DNA of 64,000 nucleotides. Source: CAWVWD01 sp045106825. Its GTDB lineage: Bacteria; Bacteroidota; Bacteroidia; Chitinophagales; Saprospiraceae. The stretch is from assembly GCA_045106825.1 (NCBI GenBank), contig JBGCFH010000118.1, forward strand, positions 16,851 to 80,850, given 5' to 3'. Position numbers and translations under genes: made by a program. Shown here in pieces: positions 27,217 to 35,075 of the stretch (its first letter is position 1; every line of letters begins with the position of its first letter). The notes beneath the pieces are model-generated. The model saw only the letters and a list, made by a program, of their open reading frames with translations. It was not told the origin of the DNA and searched no databases.

Positions 27217-27801
27217 ATGACAAAGCTCACACTACAAGAAAAAGCAGAAAATTACATTAGTGACCTATTTTTGGAAGCAAATACTTCAGGGCTTTTTTAT
27301 CACGATTTCAACCACACATTAAGCGTTGTAAAAGCGGTTGATACGATTGCAAAAGCAATCAGTCTATCTGATAAGGAAAGAGAAATATTAATAGTTGCGG
27401 CTTGGTTTCATGATATCGGCTATCTGTATACTCGAACAGAACACGAAGCCTTTAGTATCAAAATCACTAAACAAGCTTTGAATCCCAATCATTCATCACT
27501 TATTAAACCTGTTACGACTTGTATTGCTGCTACAAAAGTTGGGGAAAAACCTCAAACTTATTTAGCCGCTTTACTCAAAGATGCAGATATTGCTTTTGGT
27601 TCAGCTTATGATTTTCTTAAAACTAATAATGCTTATAGAGAAGAATTGAGAATCTCAGAAAACAAAATATTTGATGATACGACTTGGCGAACGATGTCTT
27701 TAAATTTTTTAAAAAACGTTGTTTTCTTCTCTGATTATGGTAAAACATATTTCGCTCCTTTAGTCGCTAATAACTTAAAAAAATATCAAACATCAGAATA
27801 A
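27217..27801 (+). CDS. HD-domain phosphohydrolase-family protein
   Basis: 194 residues forming a single HD domain: His29-Asp30 and His33 in FYHDFNHTL, the HD doublet His65-Asp66 in AAWFHDIGYLY, and the closing Asp in LLKDADIAFGSAYDF. These ligate one or two metals for phosphoester hydrolysis of nucleotides or cyclic nucleotides. There is no fused regulatory or membrane domain, so it is a soluble stand-alone enzyme; the substrate cannot be deduced. It ends about 120 bp before the met-operon promoter, so it is a separate unit. Confidence 0.87.
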   Translation: MTKLTLQEKAENYISDLFLEANTSGLFYHDFNHTLSVVKAVDTIAKAISLSDKEREILIVAAWFHDIGYLYTRTEHEAFSIKITKQALNPNHSSLIKPVTTCIAATKVGEKPQTYLAALLKDADIAFGSAYDFLKTNNAYREELRISENKIFDDTTWRTMSLNFLKNVVFFSDYGKTYFAPLVANNLKKYQTSE

Positions 27802-27918
27802 CAGAAAGCTTTTATATTTTAAAATTCATGCTAAATAGTTAATTAATTTATTAAATTCTTAACAAAAAACGCTAAAAACTAAATTTTTTCTAAAAAAGCA
27901 TCTTTTTAAAAACTTTAA

Positions 27919-27951
27919 TTTGGAATTATAAGTTTTATCCACATATCTTTG
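27919..27951 (+). promoter_or_regulatory. Promoter of the met leader
   Basis: TTTG at 27919-27922, 21-bp spacer, TATCTTTG at 27944-27951: exact consensus. The transcript would start around 27957-27960, about 30 nt before the SAM riboswitch, giving a leader of about 570 nt before metY. Confidence 0.8.
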
Positions 27952-27985
27952 CATTATCAAATCACGCCACATAAGTGTGTGATTG

Positions 27986-28100
27986 ATTTATACAGAAGAG
28001 GTGAGAGAACAGGCTCGAAGATCCTCTGGCAACCCTGCAACTTAAAGAAAGTTTGCCGCAGAAGGTGCTAATTCCTGCCCGATATTGGGAACTATAAGTT
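27986..28100 (+). promoter_or_regulatory. SAM-I (S-box) riboswitch
   Basis: The conserved aptamer core is readable: AGAGGTGAGAGAACAGGCTC, then GATCCTCTGGCAACCCTGCA, then AGAAGGTGCTAATTCCTGCC. These correspond to the GAGGG/GGC...CCnnnGGCAACC and GGTGCTAAnTCC segments of RF00162. P1 is probably TTATA/TATAA (27988-27992 with 28093-28097), P3 is GCAACTT...AAGTTTGC. Binding of S-adenosylmethionine is expected to lower expression of the downstream metY-metX-hom genes. The exact boundaries and the expression platform are not certain. Confidence 0.88.
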
Positions 28101-28116
28101 AATTACAAAATTAATT

Positions 28117-28254
28117 ATGACGACTTTTATTCCAACAAACTCAGGCGTACTTACTCAAAACTTTACAAGTTTCTCCCGAATACTCGGGACTACAATTTCT
28201 AATCAAACAATTAAGCATTGTTGCTGTCGAATGTGTTGCTGCTGTTGTAGCTAA
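28117..28254 (+). CDS. Cys-rich leader peptide between SAM riboswitch and metY
   Basis: A 45-codon ORF that starts 17 nt after the riboswitch and ends TIKHCCCRMCCCCCS-stop: eight Cys codons (TGT and TGC mixed) among the last 11 codons. The body (MTTFIPTNSGVLTQNFTSFS) is unremarkable. A run like this directly ahead of sulfur-assimilation genes is the form expected of an attenuator peptide that stalls ribosomes when Cys-tRNA is scarce. A REP-like palindrome (TCCCGAATACTCGGGA) lies in frame inside the ORF at codons 20-24. No Shine-Dalgarno sequence is seen, but few genes here have one. Translation and a regulatory role are inferred, not shown. Confidence 0.65.
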   Translation: MTTFIPTNSGVLTQNFTSFSRILGTTISNQTIKHCCCRMCCCCCS

Positions 28255-28280
28255 TCATCACATTTTCGACTAATTTTTCT

Positions 28281-28417
28281 ATTACAAACCTTGTCGGATA
28301 ATAATTTATAGCTTTCGCTAAATGGCTTTGTCATGTTCATTCGTTTGTAATTTTTCTAAAAAATCAAGTTCGGAAATTCTAAAAAACAAAGCGTAACCTC
28401 GCTATGTCTATTTGTTT
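28281..28417 (+). promoter_or_regulatory. Candidate attenuator hairpins after the leader peptide
   Basis: ATTACAAAC (28281-28289) pairs with GTTTGTAAT (28343-28351), followed at once by TTTTT; a second stem AAACAAA(AGCG)...(CGCT)...TTTGTTT spans 28384-28417. The first could be a terminator starting 27 nt past the leader stop codon, as an attenuation model would need, but its stem is short and AU-rich with a long loop, so this is tentative. A further 110 nt precedes metY with no other structure seen. Confidence 0.35.
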
Positions 28418-28528
28418 GAGTACATACTTACAAATTGATAATCAGGAGTTTACGTAATAGATAAATTATATATTTTTTTCAATCAAATTAGTCAAAGGTG
28501 TGCCTTTGCTCTACAAATTAAAAAAATC

Positions 28529-29854
28529 ATGGCTTTAGATAACTTAAAATTTGAAACGTTACAATTGCATGCAGGACACGAACCAGATTCAGCTACGAAC
28601 TCTCGTGCCGTTCCGATTTATCAAACTTCATCATTTACATTCAATAGTTCTGAACACGCAGCAAATCTATTTGGATTAAAGGAATTTGGGAATATTTATA
28701 CTCGAATTATGAATCCAACAACGGACGTTTTAGAAAAAAGAATCGCAGCGTTAGAAGGTGGCGTTGCAGCATTGGCAACAGCTTCTGGACAATCTGCTCA
28801 ATTTATCGCATTGAATAATATTTTGAGTGCAGGCGATAATTTCGTTTCGACTTCGTACTTGTACGGTGGAACATATAATCAATTCAAAGTAGCTTTCAAG
28901 CGTTTGGGAATTGAAGCGAGATTTGTTGGTGGTGATTCGCCAGAAGGATTCGAAGCGTTGATTGATGAAAATACGAAAGCCTTGTATTTGGAAACAATTG
29001 GAAATCCTCGTTTCAATGTTCCTGACTTTGAGAAAATTGCAGCGGTTGCTAAAAAACACGACATTCCGTTGGTTGTCGATAACACATTTGGTGCAGCAGG
29101 TTTCTTGTTCCGACCATTAGAACACGGAGCAAATGTCGTGACGGCTTCATTGACAAAATGGATTGGCGGACATGGAAATAGTATTGGTGGAATCATCGTT
29201 GATGGCGGAAATTTCAACTGGGGAAATGGTAAATATCCACAATTCTCAGAACCAGCAGAAGGTTACAATGGCTTGAATTTTTGGGAAGTTTTCGGTTCAG
29301 AAGGGCCTTTTGGAAATATTGCTTTTGCGATTCGTGCAAGAGTTGAAGGATTGCGTGACTTCGGTGCTGCGTTGAGTCCGTTCAATGCGTTTTTAATCAT
29401 TCAAGGTTTAGAAACGTTATCACTTCGTGTCGAAAGAACGGTTCAAAATACATTGGCTTTAGCTAAATGGTTGGAAACTCGTGAAGAAGTTGTTTTTGTG
29501 AATTATCCAGGATTGGAAAGTAGTCCGTATCACGATTTGGCTAATAAATATTTGAAAAATGGTTTTGGTGGCGTGTTGACATTCAAGGTAAAAGGCAAAA
29601 AAGAAAACGCTGATAAATTTGTCGAAAGTGTCAAAATCGCAAGTCATTTAGCCAATATTGGTGACTCAAAAACGCTAATCATTCATCCGTCAAGTACAAC
29701 TCACGAACAATTGAGTTTGGAAGAACAAAAGGCTTCTGGTGTTGTGCCAGGTTTATTGCGTTTGTCTGTTGGTATTGAACACATTGATGATTTGAAAGCA
29801 GATTTGGAACAAGCTTTTGCAGCGGTTTATGAAAATACTGCTGTCGCAGTTTAA
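28529..29854 (+). CDS. metY: O-acetylhomoserine sulfhydrylase
   Basis: 441-residue PLP enzyme of the Cys/Met metabolism family, making homocysteine from O-acetylhomoserine and sulfide. Motifs: LQLHAGHEPDSATNSRAVPI (N-terminus typical of MetY), YTRIMNPTTDVLEKRIAALE, the PLP-lysine region TASLTKWIGGHGNSIGG, and IHPSSTTHEQLSLEEQ near the C-terminus. The length of about 430-440 and the long insertion NFNWGNGKYPQFSEPAEGYN separate it from cystathionine gamma-synthase (about 380). First structural gene after the SAM riboswitch and Cys leader, followed by metX and hom. Confidence 0.95.
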   Translation: MALDNLKFETLQLHAGHEPDSATNSRAVPIYQTSSFTFNSSEHAANLFGLKEFGNIYTRIMNPTTDVLEKRIAALEGGVAALATASGQSAQFIALNNILSAGDNFVSTSYLYGGTYNQFKVAFKRLGIEARFVGGDSPEGFEALIDENTKALYLETIGNPRFNVPDFEKIAAVAKKHDIPLVVDNTFGAAGFLFRPLEHGANVVTASLTKWIGGHGNSIGGIIVDGGNFNWGNGKYPQFSEPAEGYNGLNFWEVFGSEGPFGNIAFAIRARVEGLRDFGAALSPFNAFLIIQGLETLSLRVERTVQNTLALAKWLETREEVVFVNYPGLESSPYHDLANKYLKNGFGGVLTFKVKGKKENADKFVESVKIASHLANIGDSKTLIIHPSSTTHEQLSLEEQKASGVVPGLLRLSVGIEHIDDLKADLEQAFAAVYENTAVAV

Positions 29855-29857
29855 TGA

Positions 29858-29964
29858 GTTGCGAGTTACAGGTTACGAGTTTGACAAATTGACACCAGAT
29901 TTAATCTTAATAAAAGCTGTCGTTGATTCGTCAAACTCGAAACACGCAACTCGAAACACGCAAC
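29858..29964. repeat. Inverted repeat family B between metY and metX
   Basis: GTTGCGAGTTACAGGTTACG and its partner (29930-29964, with CAAACTCGAAACACGCAACT) form a long imperfect stem. Arms resemble those of the element at 5568-5720. It fills almost the whole 117-bp gap between metY and metX. Confidence 0.65.
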
Positions 29965-29971
29965 ACAAAAC

Positions 29972-31018
29972 ATGAAAACTTACAAATACAACGCATCTTT
30001 CCAGTTAGAATTAGGCGATGAATTGCCTTATGTGGAAGTTGCATATCATACTTACGGAAAATTAAATAAGGACAAAAGTAATGTCATTTGGGTTTGTCAT
30101 GCATTGACGGCAAACTCTGATGTATTCGATTGGTGGTCAGGATTGTTTGGTGACAATGATTACTTCAATCCAAATGAACATTTTATCGTTTGTGCGAATA
30201 TTTTGACATCTTGTTATGGTTCGACTTCGCCTTTACAAACGGTTAGAAGTAAGCAATATCATAAATTTCCGATTGTTACCGTTCGAGATATGGTGAATGC
30301 TCACAAGTTATTACAGAAGCATTTGGGAATCGAAAAAATTCATACCATTATTGGCGGTTCAATGGGCGGACAGCAAGCTTTAGAATGGAATGTGCAAGAA
30401 CCAGATTTGTTTAAAAACTTGATTATTGTAGCGACGAATGCGAAACATTCTCCTTGGGGAATTGCCTTCAATGAATCGCAACGAATGGCTATTGAAACCG
30501 ATGCAACTTGGCAACTGTCGACGCCAAAAGCTGGTATTCAAGGTATGAAAGCAGCTCGTTCGATGGCATTGATTTCGTATCGTTCGTATTTTGCTTATAG
30601 CAAAACACAACACGAAATTGATAATAATAAAGTCGATGATTATAAGGCAATTTCTTATCAAAAATATCAAGGTGAAAAGTTAGCAAAACGCTTTAATGCT
30701 TTTTCATATTACCGATTATCAGAAGCGATGGATTCGCATAATTTAGGTCGAAATAGAGAAAGTATCGAAGCTGCTTTGAATCAAATCACCGCTCGAACTT
30801 TATCAATCGGTATTAGTTCTGATGGATTATTTCCGCCTTCGGAGCAACGCTTTATTGCAAAACATATTAAGAATAGTCGTTTTGTGGAAATTGATAGTTT
30901 TTATGGTCACGATGGGTTTTTAGTGGAAACGGAGAAATTGACGGAGATAATTGGGAATTTTTTTGAGCAGGAAGTTGGTGATATTAAGAGAATAGAATTA
31001 GCGGAATTGAGAGCTTAA
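29972..31018 (+). CDS. metX: Homoserine O-acetyltransferase
   Basis: 348-residue alpha/beta hydrolase-fold acyltransferase giving the O-acetylhomoserine that MetY uses. The nucleophile elbow GGSMGGQQALEW carries the catalytic Ser, and the C-terminal DSFYGHDGFLVE carries the catalytic His; SDGLFPPSEQ contains the acidic member. NVIWVCHALTANSDVFDWWS near residue 40 is the usual oxyanion region. Acetyl versus succinyl specificity cannot be told from the motifs alone, but pairing with MetY favours acetyl. It lies 117 bp after metY with an inverted repeat between. Confidence 0.94.
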   Translation: MKTYKYNASFQLELGDELPYVEVAYHTYGKLNKDKSNVIWVCHALTANSDVFDWWSGLFGDNDYFNPNEHFIVCANILTSCYGSTSPLQTVRSKQYHKFPIVTVRDMVNAHKLLQKHLGIEKIHTIIGGSMGGQQALEWNVQEPDLFKNLIIVATNAKHSPWGIAFNESQRMAIETDATWQLSTPKAGIQGMKAARSMALISYRSYFAYSKTQHEIDNNKVDDYKAISYQKYQGEKLAKRFNAFSYYRLSEAMDSHNLGRNRESIEAALNQITARTLSIGISSDGLFPPSEQRFIAKHIKNSRFVEIDSFYGHDGFLVETEKLTEIIGNFFEQEVGDIKRIELAELRA

Positions 31019-31028
31019 AAGTTAAAAA

Positions 31029-31303
31029 TTCCGTCATTCCGAACTTGATTCGGAATCTCCTAAATATTAAAGACGAAAACTTGAACTAAGTGATTGTCAA
31101 AACTTATAGTTTCCTAATGTTAAAATCATACTTCACCATCAAACCAACATTCCACAAAGTCAAATTCTTTAGACTTATCCAAATGTTGGTTTGATAGTGA
31201 AATAATCGTTCAAGAATAGTTGGAAAATAGGTTTTGATTTGAGCATCTGAAAAATAGATAACTTAAAAATTTGGGAGATTCCGACCTTCGTCGGAATGAC
31301 GAA
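31029..31303. repeat. Inverted-repeat element, family A, between metX and hom
   Basis: Left arm TTCCGTCATTCCGAACTTGA..., right arm ...GGTGAGATTCC-type core read here as GGAGATTCCGACCTTCG. A nested stem inside pairs TTCACCATCAAACCAACATT (31133-31152) with AATGTTGGTTTGATAGTGAA (31183-31202). The same wording CTTCACCATCAAACC occurs in the copy at 1-199. It occupies nearly all of the 309-bp gap. Confidence 0.75.
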
Positions 31304-31327
31304 AAATATTAAAATAAACACAAAAAT

Positions 31328-32545
31328 ATGGCAACTACAAACGTCCTAAACGACATTAAAAATAAACACGCATCAACTTCAAAAACATTAAAAATTGGTT
31401 TATTTGGCTTTGGCTGTGTTGGTCAAGGCATTTTTGAGTTATTAGAACAATCGCAAGATATTAATTCGGAAATTGTAAAAATTGGAATCAAGAATGTTGA
31501 TAAAAAGCGGTCGATTGATGCTCATTTTTTTACGAATAATACAACCGAAATCTTATATGATTCGAGTATTGATGTTATCATCGAATTGATTGATGATGCG
31601 GAAGTTGCTTATGATATTGTGACAACTGCAATGCGAGAAGGGAAAGCGGTTATTTCTGCGAATAAAAAACTGATTGCGAATCACTTAACTGAATTGTTAG
31701 CGTTACAAAAACAGTTTAATGTTCCTTTTTTGTACGAAGCATCGGTTTGTGGAAGTATTCCGATTATTCGTAATTTGGAGGAATATTACAACACGGATTA
31801 TTTGAGTAGTATCGAAACGATTTGTAATGGAACAACCAATTATATTTTGACAAAAACGGCTGCCGAAGGTTTGACCTATAATCGTGCTTTGAAACAAGCT
31901 CAAGATTTAGGATTTGCGGAAAGTGATCCGACGCTTGATGTTCAGGGTTTTGATGCAAAATTTAAGTCGATTATTTTGGCATTACATGCTTTTGGTACAA
32001 TTCTAAAACCAGAAGAAGTTTTGAATTATGGCATTCATAATTTGAATATTGCGGACACATTATTCGCACAGGAAAATAATTATAAAATAAAATTATTAGG
32101 AAAAATCTACCGAAAAAATGAGGAATTAATCGCTTATGTTGCACCACATTTTGTAGATAGTTCACATGAGTTTTATAATGTGAATAATGAATTTAATGCC
32201 GTTCAAGTCGCTGCACAATTCGCTGAAAAACAAACGTTTATCGGTAAAGGTGCAGGAAGTTATCCGACAGCTTCGGCGGTTTTATCAGATTTGGCAGCGT
32301 TGCGTTATGATTATAATTACGAATATAAAAACGTTGGACAAGCATTGGATTACAATCCAAAATCATTGCATAAAGTCTATTTTCGATATACAAACCCTTC
32401 GGATTTGATTGGTTTGAATTTTACGAATATTACAAAACAACACGCTGGTCACGAGTTGAATTTTATCATTGGAGAGATTAGTTTGGAGGATTTGATTTTG
32501 GCGAATTTGAATGAACGAGAATCGGTGTTTTTGGCGTTTTTTTAG
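31328..32545 (+). CDS. hom: Homoserine dehydrogenase
   Basis: 405 residues. NAD(P)-binding Rossmann start LKIGLFGFGCVGQGIFELL after a short N-terminal tail, then ISANKKLIANHLTELLALQK, the catalytic-domain motif FLYEASVCGSIPIIRNLEEY, CNGTTNYILTKTAAEGLTYN and AQDLGFAESDPTLDVQGFDA. It reduces aspartate semialdehyde to homoserine, the precursor of the MetX reaction. No C-terminal ACT domain is visible, so Thr feedback as in some Hom enzymes is not indicated. Third gene of the met cluster, 310 bp after metX. Confidence 0.93.
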   Translation: MATTNVLNDIKNKHASTSKTLKIGLFGFGCVGQGIFELLEQSQDINSEIVKIGIKNVDKKRSIDAHFFTNNTTEILYDSSIDVIIELIDDAEVAYDIVTTAMREGKAVISANKKLIANHLTELLALQKQFNVPFLYEASVCGSIPIIRNLEEYYNTDYLSSIETICNGTTNYILTKTAAEGLTYNRALKQAQDLGFAESDPTLDVQGFDAKFKSIILALHAFGTILKPEEVLNYGIHNLNIADTLFAQENNYKIKLLGKIYRKNEELIAYVAPHFVDSSHEFYNVNNEFNAVQVAAQFAEKQTFIGKGAGSYPTASAVLSDLAALRYDYNYEYKNVGQALDYNPKSLHKVYFRYTNPSDLIGLNFTNITKQHAGHELNFIIGEISLEDLILANLNERESVFLAFF

Positions 32546-32578
32546 AAAAATTACAACTACATTTCAATAGTACATATT

Positions 32579-32786
32579 AGACTTTATTCTAAATAATTTC
32601 GTATCAAGTTGTATTATCTTTTATTACTACTCTTTCCACGAGGTTTCGGGAAAGGCTGTTGACGAAATATTCCTGTAGCTAAGGCTACACTCCGTTTTGT
32701 TAGTTTATTACAATTGTTATCAAAACCTCAATTAGTAATAAAACCTTAATTCCCATTCATTACTAAATCATTTTAGAATAAAGTCT
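32579..32786. mobile_element. MITE-like element, copy 2
   Basis: 208 bp with the same termini as copy 1 at 16735 (AGACTTTATTCTAAATAATT... and ...TTTTAGAATAAAGTCT) and the shared interior (CTACAC.CCGTTTT, TTCCCATTCATTAC). It is 45 bp longer, partly because a REP-like palindrome (CCACGAGGTTTCGGGAAAGGCTG, 32637-32659) and a Thr-box-like AT stretch are present only here. ATT borders both ends. It lies 34 bp past the hom stop codon; the rest of the 32546-32944 gap is AT-rich. Confidence 0.75.
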
Positions 32787-32944
32787 ATTTGTGTTTCACT
32801 GATATTGAATTTAAAAATAAAGATGTTAAGTTTAAGTTTAGTCGAAACACAAAATACTCCTGTTATTATATTATAAACTACATTTTTGATTATTTATAAT
32901 AAAACCTTTATTTTTCCCAAAACGTTTTTTATAAAAAATCAACT

Positions 32945-34840
32945 ATGAAACAATCAATATTATTACTTCTTATAATCATTCCGCCATTATTTATCAATGC
33001 ACAAACGCATCCGACTGCACCGTTTTATCATGGTGTTGCTTCTGGTGATCCGTTGACGGATGCTGTGATTATTTGGACTCGTGCCGTTCCTATCAATACA
33101 AATCAGGAAACCGTTATTGGAAAATGGTTTATGTCTACGGATAAAAATATGAAAAACGTCGTTCAAACTGGCGATTTCAAAACGGATGCCTCAAAAGATT
33201 ATACGATAAAAATTGATGTTCAAAACTTAGAATCAAATACGTATTACTATTATCAATTTGAAACATTAGGAAAGAAATCAATTATTGGGCGAACGAAAAC
33301 TGCTCCGAAGTCGAATGATAGCAATCATTTACGCTTTGCTGTTGTCTCTTGCAATAATTATCAACATGGCTATTTTAATGCTTTTCGAGCGATAGCAAAT
33401 CAAACGGATTTGGATGCTGTTGTTCATCTGGGCGATTATATTTATGAAACTGGAGAAGGCGTTTATGCAGACGAAAAATTGAATCGAAATGTTTCTCCTT
33501 TGCACGAAATTCTTGATTTGAAAGATTACAGAATGCGTTATGGTCAATATCGTTTAGATGCCGATTTTATCAAAATTCATCAGCAACATCCATTTATTTG
33601 TATTTGGGACGATCATGAGATTGCAAATGATTCTTATAAAGATGGTGCTCAAAATCATCAGAAAAATGAAGGCGATTGGGAAGCCAGAAAAGCGGCTGCC
33701 AAACAAGCGTATTTTGAATGGTTACCAATACGAAATCATCCTGAAAAAAAAATCAATCGAATCTTAAAGTATGGTGAATTAGCCGATTTGATTATGCTTG
33801 ATACTCGAATCGAAGCCCGAGAAAAAAAACCAACGAATATGTATGACGCTAATTATATGGATTCATCTCGTGTCATGTTAGGCAAACAACAACGAGAATG
33901 GCTTTTTGAGGCGTTGGATAATTCTACGGCAAAATGGAAATTAATTGGTCAACAAGTGATTTTTTCAGAGTTAGTTGTTGGTTGGGCGAATCCTTTGGAT
34001 AGGTTGAAAACCGAGAATATTTTGTTAGATATTTGGGACGGTTATCCAGTCGAACGTCAGAAAATCATGGATTATTTGACGCAAAAAGAAATGAAAAACG
34101 TAGTTTTTTTAACTGGTGATTTTCATTCTGCATTTGCATTCGAGGTAACCGCAAATCCAACATTATCAACAACTTACAACTCTGAGACAAGTGAAGGTGC
34201 AGTTGCAGTTGAGTTTGTTGTACCAAGTATTTCGTCTGCCAATTTTGATGAATATACGTCTCGTTATCGTAGTCGAAAATTTGAAGAATGTTTGAATAAA
34301 CCTTGTGGTGGTTTTCCCTTTTTTAATAAAACAAATCCGAATCCACATATTAAATACACCGATTTGGATAGACATGGATTCATCATTTTAGATGTAACAG
34401 AAAAGGCTGTTCAATCTAATTTTTATTATATCAATCGAAAAGATAAAATAGATAACGACTATTATTTTGATGCGGCTTTGAAAGTTAATGATGGTTCTTA
34501 TCATTTGGAATTTGCATCAGAAAATCAACCAAAAACAATAGATAATCAAGTATCAACAATAGAAAATACTCGGCATGAACCGATTATTAGCGGTATTTAT
34601 CAGACCGAAACCGATATTTTCATACAATTACATTCAAGTCAACGAAGCGATATTTCCAATATTTATATTGTTGATGATAAGAATAATGTCATCAAACATT
34701 ACAATAATAACTTTGGTGAGAATAGAACAATTTATACTTTATCTTTCTCAAAATCTAATTTACCAAAAGGCAAATATGGTTTGACACTCAATAAGCCAAC
34801 TTTGGGGAATTTGGATAAATTCTTTTTTGAGATTCAGTAA
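32945..34840 (+). CDS. phoD: PhoD-family alkaline phosphatase
   Basis: 631 residues, signal peptide MKQSILLLLIIIPPLFINAQ. The PhoD N-terminal beta domain begins PTAPFYHGVASGDPLTDAVI and is followed by the metallophosphoesterase core: VVSCNNYQHGYFNAF, VVHLGDYIYETGEG, ICIWDDHEIANDSYKDG, and FLTGDFHSAFAFEV. PhoD enzymes are Ca/Fe-dependent phosphodiesterases/monoesterases of the periplasm or surface. After about residue 500 a further beta-rich extension of roughly 120 residues (ending LGNLDKFFFEIQ) is longer than in the classical enzyme. Transcribed alone from a region just after the MITE. Confidence 0.92.
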   Translation: MKQSILLLLIIIPPLFINAQTHPTAPFYHGVASGDPLTDAVIIWTRAVPINTNQETVIGKWFMSTDKNMKNVVQTGDFKTDASKDYTIKIDVQNLESNTYYYYQFETLGKKSIIGRTKTAPKSNDSNHLRFAVVSCNNYQHGYFNAFRAIANQTDLDAVVHLGDYIYETGEGVYADEKLNRNVSPLHEILDLKDYRMRYGQYRLDADFIKIHQQHPFICIWDDHEIANDSYKDGAQNHQKNEGDWEARKAAAKQAYFEWLPIRNHPEKKINRILKYGELADLIMLDTRIEAREKKPTNMYDANYMDSSRVMLGKQQREWLFEALDNSTAKWKLIGQQVIFSELVVGWANPLDRLKTENILLDIWDGYPVERQKIMDYLTQKEMKNVVFLTGDFHSAFAFEVTANPTLSTTYNSETSEGAVAVEFVVPSISSANFDEYTSRYRSRKFEECLNKPCGGFPFFNKTNPNPHIKYTDLDRHGFIILDVTEKAVQSNFYYINRKDKIDNDYYFDAALKVNDGSYHLEFASENQPKTIDNQVSTIENTRHEPIISGIYQTETDIFIQLHSSQRSDISNIYIVDDKNNVIKHYNNNFGENRTIYTLSFSKSNLPKGKYGLTLNKPTLGNLDKFFFEIQ

Positions 34841-34891
34841 GAGAAAATAAAATTGTTTATCAAAATTATCTAAAATATGGCACTGAATCCT

Positions 34892-34985
34892 GTCCGATTG
34901 TTCATTCGCAAAATGAACTAAAAACAACAACAAAATGGTTAGTAGATTTTTCATATTGGAATAACGGATTGGAAATTTGAAAAGT
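34892..34985 (-). pseudogene. Truncated copy of the promoter and signal peptide of the gene at 53561
   Basis: Read on the minus strand from ATG at 34954, the sequence gives MKNLLTILLLFLVHFANEQ, nearly the same as MKNLLTILLLFLVHFVNGQ of the gene at 53561. Homology also covers about 35 bp upstream (CCGTTATTC.AATATG). Beyond the signal peptide similarity stops and the frame runs into nonsense opposite phoD. This is a broken 5' fragment, about 85 percent identical over some 90 bp by eye. Confidence 0.75.
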
Positions 34986-35063
34986 TTGAGTTTTAGATTC
35001 ATTCCTTATTCAAAATTGGTAACTAAAATCATTTATAATTCATAATTTATAATTCAAAAACAG

Positions 35064-35071
35064 TATTTTTG
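35064..35071 (+). promoter_or_regulatory. Promoter -7 element of cysS, near-leaderless
   Basis: TATTTTTG fits TAnnTTTG and lies only 4 bp before the ATG at 35076, so the transcript would start at or next to the start codon and be leaderless or nearly so, unless a downstream start is used. Confidence 0.5.
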
Positions 35072-35075
35072 CGAC

